Below are positions 49,815 to 58,754 of a DNA stretch of 64,000 nt, piece by piece. How positions within the stretch are numbered: position 1 is the first letter of the stretch; each line of letters begins with the position of its first letter. This DNA is from Actinoallomurus liliacearum (GTDB lineage Bacteria; Actinomycetota; Actinomycetes; Streptosporangiales; Streptosporangiaceae). The stretch lies in NCBI RefSeq assembly GCF_039542035.1, contig NZ_BAABHJ010000020.1, forward strand, positions 242,816 through 306,815. Reading direction: 5' to 3'. Under the pieces are notes generated by a model, which was given only the letters and a program-made list of their open reading frames with translations, searched no databases and had not been told where the DNA came from. Position numbers and translations under genes: made by a program.

Positions 49815-51354
49815 TCTGGCGGTCCTTCCAGTACGGGTCCCGCAGCTTGCGTTTGAGGAGTTTTCCGTTGGGCTCGCGCGGCATCCGTTCGATGAAGTCG
49901 AACGACCGCGGCCACTTCATCCGGGCCAGCCGGCCGTCCAGGGAGGCGAGGATCTCTTCGGCCAGTTCCGGCCCCGGCGCGACGCCCTCGGCGGGCTCGA
50001 TCACGGCCTTGATCTGCTCGCCCCACTCGTCGTCCGGGATGCCGAAGACGGCGACGTCGGCGACCTTGGGATGGATGACGATCTCGTTCTCGATCTCGGC
50101 CGGGTAGATGTTCGCCCCGCCGGAGATGATCATGTCGGCCTTGCGGTCGGACAGGAACAGGTGGCCGTCCTCGGTGAGGTAGCCGATGTCGCCGACGGTG
50201 AAGAAGTCCTTGAGCCGGTTCGCCTGCGTCTTCGCGGGATCGCCCTTGTACTCGAACGAGGCGCTCATCATCTTCATGTAGATGGTTCCGGGCGTGCCGG
50301 GCGGGACCTCGTTGCCGTCGTCGTCGACGATCAGCAGCTCACTGATCGGCCAGGCCTTGCCGACGGTCCCGGGGTGCTCCCGCCAGTCCTGCGGGCTCGC
50401 GATCGTGCCGCCGCCCTCGGTCGCCGCGTAGTACTCCCAGATGCAGTCGCCCCACCAGTCGAGCATCGCCTGCTTGAGCGGCACCGGGCAGGGCGCGGCG
50501 GCGTGGATCGCCCATCGCATCGACGAGACGTCGTACCGCTTGCGCACCTCCTCCGGCAGCGACAGCAGGCGCTTGAAGTGGGTCGGCACCATGTGCGTGT
50601 TCGTGATCCGGTACCGCTCGATGAGGCGCAGCGCATCCTCGGCGTCCCACCGGTCCATGTAGACGAGCGTGTGCCCCATGTGCAGCGCCGACCCGCCGAA
50701 CTGGGTGACGGCCGTGTGGTAGTTCGGCGAGGTGACCAGGTGCGCGTTCGGCGGGCCCGGTGTGAAGCCGAAGAACGTCAGCAGGAAGGTCATCAGCTCC
50801 GCGCTGTCGTCCGGGTCGATCCCGGCCAGCGCGCGCCGGACCCCCTTGGGCCGCCCCGTGGTCCCCGACGTGTAGTGCATCGTCGCGCCGTTCGTGCGGT
50901 CCTCCGGGAGCGTGTCCGGCTGTCCGGCGACCAGCTCGCCGAAGTCCCGGAAGCCCGGCACGTCGCCGAACGCGAAGCGCCGCCGCGGGTCGAGCCCCGC
51001 CTCCTCCGCCCCCCGGGCGCCCTCGGCCGCGTACCGCTCGTGCACGAAGAAGGCCTTGGCCTCGCTGTCCGCGACGATGTAGCCGATCTCCGGACCGGTC
51101 AGGTGCCAGTTGATCGGCGTGTAGTACCAGCCGGCCTGCAGGGCGGCGAGGTAGAGGATGAGGCCCTCGACGCCGTTGGGCACCAGCCCGCAGACGCCGT
51201 CGCCCGGTTTCAACCCGAGGTCGCGCAGCCCGTGGACCACCTGGTCACACCGGGCGAGCAGGTCCGCAGCGCGGTACTCCGTCCCGTCCGGATCCACGGC
51301 CGCGACCCAGTCCGGGTCCTTCGCCGCTAGCCGCCAAAAGCCCAACGAGCCCAT
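49804..51354 (-). CDS. Acyl-CoA synthetase (FadD, ANL superfamily)
   Basis: A 516-aa ligase: YTSGTTGRPKGVRR (P-loop), YYAATEGGGT (A5), LSDRKADMIISGGANIYPAEIEN (A8) and PREPNGKLLKRKLR with the catalytic lysine. It is the first gene of the minus-strand operon (FadD, DUF35x2, Ltp, Ltp, FadD). AGGGAG lies before the ATG, and a near-KstR box is centred 60 bp upstream. Two ligases in one operon suggest sequential CoA activation of one substrate class or two side-chain lengths. Confidence 0.92.
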   Translation of the reverse strand: MGSLGFWRLAAKDPDWVAAVDPDGTEYRAADLLARCDQVVHGLRDLGLKPGDGVCGLVPNGVEGLILYLAALQAGWYYTPINWHLTGPEIGYIVADSEAKAFFVHERYAAEGARGAEEAGLDPRRRFAFGDVPGFRDFGELVAGQPDTLPEDRTNGATMHYTSGTTGRPKGVRRALAGIDPDDSAELMTFLLTFFGFTPGPPNAHLVTSPNYHTAVTQFGGSALHMGHTLVYMDRWDAEDALRLIERYRITNTHMVPTHFKRLLSLPEEVRKRYDVSSMRWAIHAAAPCPVPLKQAMLDWWGDCIWEYYAATEGGGTIASPQDWREHPGTVGKAWPISELLIVDDDGNEVPPGTPGTIYMKMMSASFEYKGDPAKTQANRLKDFFTVGDIGYLTEDGHLFLSDRKADMIISGGANIYPAEIENEIVIHPKVADVAVFGIPDDEWGEQIKAVIEPAEGVAPGPELAEEILASLDGRLARMKWPRSFDFIERMPREPNGKLLKRKLRDPYWKDRQNAI

Positions 51355-51406
51355 GGACTACTCCCTGTACGTCTCGGCACCGGTCGTACGGAGGTTCCGC
51401 TCGCAG

Positions 51407-51420
51407 TAGATCACGTTCTC
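51407..51420. promoter_or_regulatory. Near-KstR box upstream of the FadD operon
   Basis: TAGATCACGTTCTC retains AGA-N3-CGTTCT and differs from the perfect KstR palindrome at two fixed positions. It lies 53 bp before the FadD start. Confidence 0.4.
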
Positions 51421-51461
51421 GTTTTGTGCGGCAAGCCCTGTTGAGATGCGACGAGCGTCAC

Positions 51462-51475
51462 TAGAATCCGTTCTT
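51462..51475. promoter_or_regulatory. Near-KstR box upstream of the enoyl-CoA hydratase gene
   Basis: TAGAATCCGTTCTT also deviates at two fixed positions. It lies 51 bp before the hydratase start, a mirror image of the site at 51407. Confidence 0.4.
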
Positions 51476-51525
51476 GTTTCAGCGTCGCGTGACCTCATGC
51501 GCGGCCGCGAGCAGGGAGGACGGCA

Positions 51526-52338
51526 ATGGCGGAACGACTGCCCATCAGCACCCCGCACTGCACGGTCGAGCGCGACGGCCACGTCGTCATCGTGACCATG
51601 AACCGACCGGAGGCCCGCAACGCCCTCAGCACCGACATGCTCATCGGCATGGCCGACGCGTGGGCCTACATCTCCGATACCCCGGATGTCCGGGTCGGCA
51701 TCCTCACGGGGGCCGCCGGGCAGTTCTGCGCCGGCGCCGACCTGAAGGCCATGGGCCGGCCGTCGGAGGACGAGCGGGTACGGCGGCGTGCGTCCGAGAT
51801 CGAGAACTTCCACTGGAAGGGCCTCCTGCGCGACTGCCGGCCGAAGAAGCCGCTGATCAGCGCGATCGAGGGGTACGCCGTGGCCGGCGGCACCGAGCTG
51901 CTGGTCGGCACCGACATCCGCGTCGTCGCGGAGGGGGCCACGCTCGGGCTGTACGAGGCGAAGCGCGGGCTGTTCCCCATGGGCGGCTGCGCGATCCGGC
52001 TCCCCCGCCAGATCCCGTACGCCCTCGCGATGGACATCCTGCTCACCGGACGGTCCGTCACCCCGGGCGAGGCGCTGCGGATGGGCCTGATCAACCGGAT
52101 CGTCCCGGACGGCCAGGCGCTCAAGACCGCCCGCGAGATCGCCGACGACATCGCCTCCTGCGGTCCGCTGGCCGTCCAGGCGATCCTGGAGACCTACCGC
52201 CGGACCGAGGGGCTGCCCGAGGCCGACGCGTTGCGGATCTCCGACGAGCTCGGCTGGCCGGTCATCGGCTCGGCCGACGCCAAGGAGGGCGCCCGCGCGT
52301 TCAAGGAGAAGCGCCCGGCCGTCTTCACGGGCGAGTGA
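51526..52338 (+). CDS. Enoyl-CoA hydratase/crotonase family protein
   Basis: A 270-aa crotonase: N-terminal VTMNRPEARNALS, oxyanion-hole strands GQFCAGADLKAM and EGYAVAGGTELLVG, then LTGRSVTPGEALRMGLINRIVPD. Hydrates 2-enoyl-CoA in beta-oxidation. Context and a near-KstR box suggest steroid side-chain or ring fragments. GGGAGG precedes the ATG. It is divergent from the FadD operon. Confidence 0.93.
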   Translation: MAERLPISTPHCTVERDGHVVIVTMNRPEARNALSTDMLIGMADAWAYISDTPDVRVGILTGAAGQFCAGADLKAMGRPSEDERVRRRASEIENFHWKGLLRDCRPKKPLISAIEGYAVAGGTELLVGTDIRVVAEGATLGLYEAKRGLFPMGGCAIRLPRQIPYALAMDILLTGRSVTPGEALRMGLINRIVPDGQALKTAREIADDIASCGPLAVQAILETYRRTEGLPEADALRISDELGWPVIGSADAKEGARAFKEKRPAVFTGE

Positions 52339-52473
52339 CGCGCTCTCCGGCCCGCCGGCCGGGAACGACCGGGTAGCCGACGCCGCGTCCGGCGATCAGG
52401 ACGGAACCGTACAAGGCGTCCTCCCGTCCCATCCTGCGACTGATTTGACGTGATCACCACGGATGGGGTGGCG

Positions 52474-54009
52474 ATGGGCGGGTTCAACCGCGGCCTGGGA
52501 ACGGTCGTCACGGCGGTGGCCGTGGCCGTCGTGGCGGCCGGCTGCAATGACGAGACCGGCGGGGACGCGGCGACGTCGCCCACGGCGAAGCCGTCCGCCC
52601 AGGGGGTGGTGGCGGTCGACGGCGCCCCGCTGCGCACGCACTACATGTCCTGGCCCGGCAAGTCGTTCAAGGTCGACCTCCTGGGACTCGACCAGGTGGC
52701 GCCGGCCCGCGTCGTCGCCCGGTTCCGCGTCACCGCGGGGCCGGGATCGGCGGTCGCGCCGACCGCGTGGGCCGCTCCGGCGCACTCCGGGGACCACGCG
52801 CCGAGCGCCGCTCTTCTCCTGGACCCCGGCCACGCCACCGAGTACCCGGTGCTCCGCACGCGGGCCGGCGCCTGCCTGTGCACGGAGCTGAACGACGTCA
52901 AGGCCGGGCAGCAGGTCGATCTGGACGCCGTCTTCCCGGCGCCGGCGGGTGGCGCGGGGAAGATGATCGTGGTGTTCCCGAACACGCCGCCCTTCCTGGA
53001 CGTCCCCATCACGGCGCACGCCCCGTACGTCCTGCACCAGCGGCAGGGCGGCACGCCGCTGAACCCGGTGACGACGCCCACGGCCACGCCGGAGAGCTAC
53101 CCGCTCGTCACCACGGTCCGGCACGGCGACGAGACCGACGCGACGGGCGGCGGCAAGACCAGCGTCCGGCTCTCCTCCGACGTGCTCTTCGCGACGAACA
53201 GCGCGAAGCTGACCGGGAAGGCGCAGGCCCTGCTCAAGCAGGTGAGCACGAAGATCGAGAAGTCACCGGGCAACACCGTCGCGGTCGACGGGTACGCCGA
53301 CAACACCGGCACCGACGCGGTGAACCTCCCGCTCTCCAAGAAGCGCGCCGAGAACGTCCGGGCGGCACTGCGCACACTGGTGAAACGGCAGGGGATCCAG
53401 TACTCGGCCGCCGGACACGGGTCGGCCGATCCGATCGCGGACAACGGCAAGCCCGCGGGGCGCGCCCTGAACCGGCGGGTCGTCATCACGTTCGCCGCCC
53501 TGGCGCAGGCGTCGCAGGACAAGCGGCCGCTGCCCGGCGCGAGCGCGGACCCGGCCGGGCAGCCCGACGCTCCGGCGGTCGCCTCGGTGCACGCCGGCAA
53601 GGGACCCATCCCGTTGCTGCCGTGGCCGAAGTCGATGACCTTCGGCGTCACCGGCCTCATCCGCGAGCCGGACGGTTTCGCGGTGCTCACGTGGACGCTG
53701 CACAACGTCAACAAGCACCCGATACCGGCCGGGTTCGCCACCGACCTGGCGGACGTCTTCCGCAACGCCGGGCCGGGTCGCATCGTCGTGGGCGTCGGCC
53801 AGGACGAGTACAGGAACGTCACGGACACCAGGCAGCAGGCGGTCTTCCCGGGATACTCGCTCCGCCAGGGCGATTACGTCGTACACGCCCAGGGCAGCCT
53901 CGCCGGCTGGAACATGTTCCGGCTCCCCGCGGGCGTGCGGACCGTCACCGTTCGGGTCCCCGGCTTCCCCGCCGTGCCGAACGTCCCGGTCCAGGCCTCG
54001 AAGTCCTGA
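52474..54009 (+). CDS. OmpA-family lipoprotein
   Basis: A 511-aa exported protein. The N-terminus is a lipoprotein signal ending in AAGC. An unassigned beta-rich region follows, then an OmpA C-terminal peptidoglycan-binding domain at about 230-340 (DVLFATNSAKLTGKAQALLKQV, VDGYADNTGTDAVNLPLSKKRAENVRAAL, GRALNRRVVI). The last 130 residues are a second beta-rich region. Start ATG 52474 is preferred to the GTG at 52450 because it gives a compact signal and has GGGGTGG upstream. A monocistronic gene with a hairpin pair downstream. Confidence 0.87.
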   Translation: MGGFNRGLGTVVTAVAVAVVAAGCNDETGGDAATSPTAKPSAQGVVAVDGAPLRTHYMSWPGKSFKVDLLGLDQVAPARVVARFRVTAGPGSAVAPTAWAAPAHSGDHAPSAALLLDPGHATEYPVLRTRAGACLCTELNDVKAGQQVDLDAVFPAPAGGAGKMIVVFPNTPPFLDVPITAHAPYVLHQRQGGTPLNPVTTPTATPESYPLVTTVRHGDETDATGGGKTSVRLSSDVLFATNSAKLTGKAQALLKQVSTKIEKSPGNTVAVDGYADNTGTDAVNLPLSKKRAENVRAALRTLVKRQGIQYSAAGHGSADPIADNGKPAGRALNRRVVITFAALAQASQDKRPLPGASADPAGQPDAPAVASVHAGKGPIPLLPWPKSMTFGVTGLIREPDGFAVLTWTLHNVNKHPIPAGFATDLADVFRNAGPGRIVVGVGQDEYRNVTDTRQQAVFPGYSLRQGDYVVHAQGSLAGWNMFRLPAGVRTVTVRVPGFPAVPNVPVQASKS

Positions 54010-54074
54010 CGGCGACTCGCCCTGAACGCTGTTGACGCTTCGCAGCGAACAAGGCACACTGAGCGATAAGGCCG

Positions 54075-54137
54075 CCGCTTTGCGAAGCGGTAGGAAGTGG
54101 GCCCGGGAAGTTCCCGCCGGACGACGGGGTCCCGGGC
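54075..54137. terminator. Paired hairpins between convergent genes
   Basis: CCGCTT-TGCG-AAGCGG (54075-54090), then a larger stem GCCCGGGA/TCCCGGGC (54101-54137), with AAG/CTT able to extend it. They separate the OmpA gene and the leftward DUF3800-like gene. Confidence 0.65.
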
Positions 54138-54147
54138 TTGCGTCTTT

Positions 54148-54558
54148 CTATGCCTTAATCATGCAGATGGTGACGAGCGGCATGAGCGGGGCAAGGTGAC
54201 AGGGGTCGCCGCACCGCGCCGCCACGATTGAGCCGGCGACGATATCCGGCAGCCAGAGAAGAGGCTCACCCGAGCCGAAGGCATGGTCGACCCGGAAGCC
54301 CGAGGGGACTTCTTTGCGGGCACGCATCGCTCTAGCGAGCGCCATATCGTGGCGATTCTGTTTAGCCTCCCTGGCTTCCATCATTACCTCGTACACCCCC
54401 ATCGCGGGCAACTCGAACAGCAGCCGCTCCATGCACTTACGCCGCCGAAGCACCACGTCACAGGAGCCGACGGGAAGCACGGACGCGGCGAGGATGTAGA
54501 CGTCGGGGTCGAGTTTGCGGTTGGACTCGGACTCGTCGACGAAAGCGCACCAGGACAA
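54148..54558 (-). pseudogene. DUF3800-like protein with missing middle segment
   Basis: 136 codons. The start (CAFVDESESNRKLDPDVYILAASVLP) and the end (RRRKCMERLLFELPAMGVYEVMMEAREAKQNRHD..., RVDHAFGSGEPLLWLPDIVAGSIVAARCGDP) match the two ends of a DUF3800-like actinobacterial family. Members I recall are about 200 aa with a conserved segment of roughly 55-60 residues between them that is absent here. The frame is intact, so it may be a shortened but expressed protein, though decay is more likely. GC content is lower than in the flanks. Confidence 0.5.
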
Positions 54559-54740
54559 GGCGCCCTCCTCCGCGTGAGGCGTCCCTCTCCTTCCGCAGGT
54601 CGAAGGCGAACGGACTTTCGATTCCGCTGCTCAACATGCCAGGTCGCGTCGGCCATCGCAGGCGATTACAGAAAGTGACCGTTTAGTGGCTTTTCTTTGA
54701 GGGACAAACCCGTCAAAACACGGCCTCTGAGGAGGAACAG

Positions 54741-55130
54741 ATGGCCACGCAGATATGGCGGCGTCGGCGCGGACGGGTCGAGGAGACCACGACTTCGCGT
54801 CCGGCGGTGAGCGATGCCCGGACCCGGCGCTGGAACACCACGCGCGTCCGGCGGTTCCAGCGGCACGACGGGCTCAGCGCGTTCGTGTGGCTGGTCGCCT
54901 GGACCGTCACTCTCGTTCTGCTGTTCGGCATCGCCCTGACCTGGAGCGGCGCCAATCCGGGCAACGGCGTGGTGCACGCCGTGCTGCGCGCCGGCACCTG
55001 GCTGGCGACCCCGTTCGACGACGTCTTCCGCAACGCCGACGCGCGCAAGCAGCTCACGGAGAACTGGTTGTTCGCCGCGGGCGTCTACCTCGTCGCCGGC
55101 CGCGTCCTCGCCTGGCTCCTGCGCTGGTGA
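54741..55130 (+). CDS. Small membrane protein, unknown function
   Basis: A 129-aa protein with an Arg-rich cytoplasmic N-terminus (1-43), one strong transmembrane helix at about 46-68 (FVWLVAWTVTLVLLFGIALTW), an outer loop, and a second hydrophobic stretch at the end (FAAGVYLVAGRVLAWLL). TGAGGAGGAACAG gives an excellent ribosome site. A long perfect hairpin follows it. No family recognised. Confidence 0.85.
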   Translation: MATQIWRRRRGRVEETTTSRPAVSDARTRRWNTTRVRRFQRHDGLSAFVWLVAWTVTLVLLFGIALTWSGANPGNGVVHAVLRAGTWLATPFDDVFRNADARKQLTENWLFAAGVYLVAGRVLAWLLRW

Positions 55131-55138
55131 CGGCCGAC

Positions 55139-55172
55139 CGCCGGGGTCCGGGCGCGTGCCCGGACCCCGGCG
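55139..55172. terminator. Perfect 15-bp hairpin
   Basis: CGCCGGGGTCCGGGC and its exact complement around GCGT, directly between two convergent genes. Confidence 0.8.
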
Positions 55173-55191
55173 CGACGACGCCGGCGTGGCG

Positions 55192-56322
55192 CTAGCGGGC
55201 GCGGCAGAGCTCCTGCTCGGCGATGGAGAGCGTCTGGTGGCGCAGCGAGGGCTGCAGAGAGTTGGTGTTGATGAGCAGCGCGACCCGGCGATGGCCGAGT
55301 TGCATCACGCTGGAGGTGTACCCGTCGATGTCTCCCAGAGAGCCGTAGGCCGTTCCACACGGGGTCGAGGCGATCGTCAGGCCGAGGCCGTAGCCGATGC
55401 CGGGCATCCCGGCAGCGGCGAAGAACGCATCGGCGCCTGCGGTGGGCCGCTTCATCTCTATGAGCAGGTGCTGCGAGAAGAGTCGCCCGCCGAGCAGCGC
55501 TCCAAGGAACCGGTCGACGTCGTCGCCGGTCGACACCATCGCCGCCGCCGCCCCGGCCGCGCCGGCGCTCGTCCGGGTGGTCGCGTCGAGTGCGGGACCG
55601 GAACGAGGCGGCAGAGGAGCGGCGAAAACGTAGCCGCGTGCCTGCCGGGGTGCGACCGTGGTCGCGGTGGGGAAGGTCGTACTGCTCAGGTGGAGGGGCT
55701 GGATCAGACGTGTCCGCACTTCGTCCTGGATCGCGTGACCGGTGACCTGATGAACGATCTCGCCGAGGACGATGTAGTTGGTGCTCGAGTAGTAGAAGCC
55801 GGTCCCAGGCGGGAAGTACGGCGAATGCTCCACGCCCAAGGCGATGAGCTGCGCGGGAGTGTAGGTGGCACCGGGGTGGAAGCGAGGATCATTCGAATAG
55901 TCGAAGAGTCCGCTGGTGTGGTCGAGCAGTTCCCGCACGGTGATCTGGTCGGCGTGCGGGACCGGTTCGGGCAGGAGCCCCGCGATCGGCTGGTCCAGCG
56001 AGAGCCGATGCTCCGTGACCAGCTGCAACGCCACCGTGGCCACGAAGGTCTTGGTCACGGAAGCGATCCTGAACCGGTCGTTGGGTCGCATCGCCCGGTC
56101 CCCGGGGATGTCCGCGAGGCCGACGGACATCCGCCGTACCGGCCGTCCGTCGTGGTTCGTGACCGCGACCACGCCGGGCACTCCGTCGGCATTGACGAGA
56201 TTCTGGATCTCTGCCCGCAACCAGGAATCGCGGGACGGCCCACCCATCGCGCGCGCCGGCGATGAGGTGGCGACTCCGATCAGCGCGGCGATGGTCAGAG
56301 CGGCACAACGCTTCAACCACAT
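55192..56322 (-). CDS. Secreted serine hydrolase (beta-lactamase/DD-carboxypeptidase fold)
   Basis: A 376-aa class C beta-lactamase-like protein with a signal peptide (about 1-25, ending ARA). The SxxK motif is S88-V-T-K91, the YxN position reads YSS in GFYYSSTNY, a common variant of YSN, and HTSGLFDYS is typical of the R61 carboxypeptidase group. Probably a D-amino-acid or ester hydrolase of the envelope. Two cysteines near the C-terminus may form a disulfide. No clear ribosome site beyond GGAG. Confidence 0.9.
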   Translation of the reverse strand: MWLKRCAALTIAALIGVATSSPARAMGGPSRDSWLRAEIQNLVNADGVPGVVAVTNHDGRPVRRMSVGLADIPGDRAMRPNDRFRIASVTKTFVATVALQLVTEHRLSLDQPIAGLLPEPVPHADQITVRELLDHTSGLFDYSNDPRFHPGATYTPAQLIALGVEHSPYFPPGTGFYYSSTNYIVLGEIVHQVTGHAIQDEVRTRLIQPLHLSSTTFPTATTVAPRQARGYVFAAPLPPRSGPALDATTRTSAGAAGAAAAMVSTGDDVDRFLGALLGGRLFSQHLLIEMKRPTAGADAFFAAAGMPGIGYGLGLTIASTPCGTAYGSLGDIDGYTSSVMQLGHRRVALLINTNSLQPSLRHQTLSIAEQELCRAR

Positions 56323-56336
56323 GAGCGTTCTCCTTC

Positions 56337-56525
56337 ATGATCGAACATGACCGCCAGCATCGCGACCGCACAGCCGGCCGTCTTGGAGGAATGTTCCGCT
56401 CTCGTGGTCAGCACCGCGGGTATCGGCACCAGTCGTCGGCTGAGGGGCTCGGTCACTTGTGCGCTCCTGAGATGCCCGACGTCGTCGCGAAGGAGATCTC
56501 GGCCTTCCTCGAGGCCGTCTCTTGA
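56337..56525 (+). pseudogene. Remnant of an alpha/beta-hydrolase C-terminus
   Basis: The last 27 codons of this frame (LGHLCAPEMPDVVAKEISAF, then LEAVS and stop) look like the catalytic-His end of an alpha/beta-hydrolase (G-H, then P-x-x-VA-x-EI-x-AFL). Upstream sequence in all frames lacks the rest of the enzyme, so most of the gene has been lost. Both sides of this 56323-56618 spacer otherwise hold no gene. Two short direct repeats TTCGGCGGAA follow. Confidence 0.45.
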
Positions 56526-56605
56526 CCGAACCCGAATTCGGCGGAACTTGACCAATCCGCGTCAGGTTCGGCGGAAATCTCTGGCTTGCAGGGACATGGC
56601 GCTGT

Positions 56606-56611
56606 TAGCTT
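56606..56611 (+). promoter_or_regulatory. -10 element (TAGCTT) of the adenosine deaminase gene
   Basis: TAGCTT, 7 nt, then ATG 56619. No Shine-Dalgarno, probable leaderless mRNA. Confidence 0.45.
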
Positions 56612-56618
56612 CCCGGCC

Positions 56619-57632
56619 ATGACCGTTACCGATGACTTCATCGACGCGCTGCCCAAGGTGGAACTTCACGTTCATCTGGTCGGTTCGGCGTCCGTGCCCA
56701 CCGTGCTGGAGCTGGCCCGGCGGCACACCGGCCACGACGTGCCGACGAACGAGGCGGCCCTGCGGGAGTTCTTCGAGTTCCGCGACTTCCCGCACTTCGC
56801 CGAGGTCTACTTCGCGGTCAACGGCCTGATCCGGGAGCCCGAGGACGTCGCAACGCTGGTCACCGGCGTGGCCCGGGACCTGGCCGCACAGAACGTCCGC
56901 TACGTCGAGCTGACCGTGACGCCGTACTCCCACGTGTCGGTCGGCATGACGATGCCCGCCGTGACCGAGGCGCTGGACCTCGCCGCCCGGGAGGTCGCGG
57001 ACCGGATCGAGGTCGCCTACGTCTTCGACATCCCCGGCGAGTTCGGGGAGGACGCGGACCGCAAGACCCTCGACCACGCGCTGAACCACCCGCCGGAGAA
57101 GCTCGTCGGCTTCGGCATCGGCGGCGTCGAGCAGGACCGGCTCTCGCACCAGCAGTCGATCCGGGACGCGTTCCGCGCGGCGGTCGCCGCGGGGCTGCAC
57201 AGCGTGCCGCACGCCGGGGAGATGAGCGGCCCGGAGACGATCTGGGAGGCCATCCGGGAGCTGAAGGCCGAGCGGATCGGGCACGGGCTCAACTGCCTCG
57301 ACGACCCGGAGCTGGTGGCGTACCTGCGGGAGACGCAACTGCCGCTGGAGGTGTGCCCGACCTCGAACGTCTGCACCAAGCAGGTGCCGGACATCGCCGC
57401 GCACCCGCTCCCCCGGATGCTGGCCGAGGGCCTGTACGTGACGCTGAACAGCGACGACCCGCCGATGTTCAACACGACGCTGACCAACGAGTACCGCGTG
57501 GCGGCACGGGACCTGGGCCTCGGCCGCGCGGAGCTCGCCGACCTGGCCCGCAACGGCGTCCGCGCCTCGTTCCTGGCCGAGGACCGCAAGCGCGCGATCC
57601 TCGCCGAGATCGACGCCGTCCAGCCGGCCTGA
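56619..57632 (+). CDS. add: Adenosine deaminase family protein
   Basis: A 337-aa metal-dependent deaminase: zinc ligands H17 and H19 (PKVELHVHLVGS), VPHAGEMSGPE, ERIGHGL and LNSDDPPMFNTTLTNEY with the zinc aspartate. Converts adenosine (or adenine, in the closely related adenine deaminase type) to inosine in purine salvage. The start is placed at ATG 56619, as the upstream TTG would add an unconserved dozen residues across the promoter. It ends 2 bp from the convergent monooxygenase gene. Confidence 0.9.
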   Translation: MTVTDDFIDALPKVELHVHLVGSASVPTVLELARRHTGHDVPTNEAALREFFEFRDFPHFAEVYFAVNGLIREPEDVATLVTGVARDLAAQNVRYVELTVTPYSHVSVGMTMPAVTEALDLAAREVADRIEVAYVFDIPGEFGEDADRKTLDHALNHPPEKLVGFGIGGVEQDRLSHQQSIRDAFRAAVAAGLHSVPHAGEMSGPETIWEAIRELKAERIGHGLNCLDDPELVAYLRETQLPLEVCPTSNVCTKQVPDIAAHPLPRMLAEGLYVTLNSDDPPMFNTTLTNEYRVAARDLGLGRAELADLARNGVRASFLAEDRKRAILAEIDAVQPA

Positions 57633-57634
57633 GC

Positions 57635-58747
57635 TCAGGAGTCGGTGAGGGTGTTCAGGCGCTCCATCGTCTCGACGTACTCCTCGACGAGGTCGTAGAT
57701 GACCTGGGCGGCGGTCTTGACCTGGTTCATCGAGCCGACGATCTGGCCGACCGGGAAGGTCGTCAGCTCGCCCGCGCCGGCGCGGTTGATCCGCCGGAGC
57801 GCGTCGGAGATGAGCATGAACTGCATCGGCATCGGGAGGGTGCCGGGCGACTCCGGGGACTCCCAGGCGTCGGTCCAGGCGGTCTTGAGCATCCGCGCGG
57901 GCTTGCCGGTCCAGGAGCGGGAGCGGACGGTGTCGCGGGACGTCGCGGCGAGGAGCCTGTCGCGGGACGCCTCGGGGGTGTCGGCCTCCTCGACGGTGAG
58001 CCAGACGGAGCCGGTCCAGACGCCCTCGGCGCCGAGCGCGAGGCCGGCGGCGAGCTGGCGGCCGCGGCCGATGCCGCCCGCGGCCAGCACGATGGTGTCG
58101 GGGCCGACGGCGTCGGCGACCTCGGGGATGAGCACCATCGTCGCCACGTCGCCGGTGTGACCGCCGGCCTCGGTGCCCTGGGCGACGATGATGTCGACGC
58201 CGACCTCGACCTGCTTGCGGGCGTGGCGGGCGTTGCTGGCCAGGCCGGCGACCTTCACGCCGTGCTGGTGGGCCTGCTCGACGACGTCCGCCGGGGGCGG
58301 GCCGAGCGCGTTGGCCAGGAGGGCGATCGGGTGCTTCAGCGCCACCTCGACCTGGGGGCGGGCGGTGGCGTCGGTCCAGCCGAGGAGGTAGTGGCCGGCG
58401 CCCTCCTCGGTGAGCGGGTCGACGCCGTGGCGTTCGAGCAGGTCGTTGACGAACCGCCGGTGGCGTTCGGGGATCATGCCCTGGAGCTTGGCGAGCAGCT
58501 CCCCGGCGTCACCGAGGTCCGCGCCCTCGTACTGGGCGGGCATGACGACGTCGACGCCGTACGGCTTTCCGCCGGCGTGCTCGTCGATCCACGCCAGCTC
58601 GGTCTCCAGTTGCTCGGGGGTGAAGTAGAGCGCGCCGAGGACGCCCATCCCGCCGGCGCGGCTGACCGCGGCGACGACGTCGCGGCAGTGGCTGAAAGCG
58701 AAGATCGGATACTCGATGCCGAAGAGTTCTGTTACCCGTGTCCGCAC
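57635..58747 (-). CDS. Nitronate monooxygenase (2-nitropropane dioxygenase family)
   Basis: A 370-aa FMN TIM barrel: FGIEYPIFAFSHCRDVVAAVSRAGGMGVLGALYFTPEQL, then AQGTEAGGHTGDVATMVLIPEVAD and GGIGRGRQLAAGLALGAEGVWTGSVWL. Oxidises alkyl nitronates or acts on related acyl substrates. The GTG at 58747 is chosen because a -35/-10 pair (TTGCAG, 17 nt, TAAGGT) ends 7 nt upstream. The longer frame to 58783 would include the promoter. Confidence 0.9.
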   Translation of the reverse strand: MRTRVTELFGIEYPIFAFSHCRDVVAAVSRAGGMGVLGALYFTPEQLETELAWIDEHAGGKPYGVDVVMPAQYEGADLGDAGELLAKLQGMIPERHRRFVNDLLERHGVDPLTEEGAGHYLLGWTDATARPQVEVALKHPIALLANALGPPPADVVEQAHQHGVKVAGLASNARHARKQVEVGVDIIVAQGTEAGGHTGDVATMVLIPEVADAVGPDTIVLAAGGIGRGRQLAAGLALGAEGVWTGSVWLTVEEADTPEASRDRLLAATSRDTVRSRSWTGKPARMLKTAWTDAWESPESPGTLPMPMQFMLISDALRRINRAGAGELTTFPVGQIVGSMNQVKTAAQVIYDLVEEYVETMERLNTLTDS

Positions 58748-58754
58748 AGTCCCG

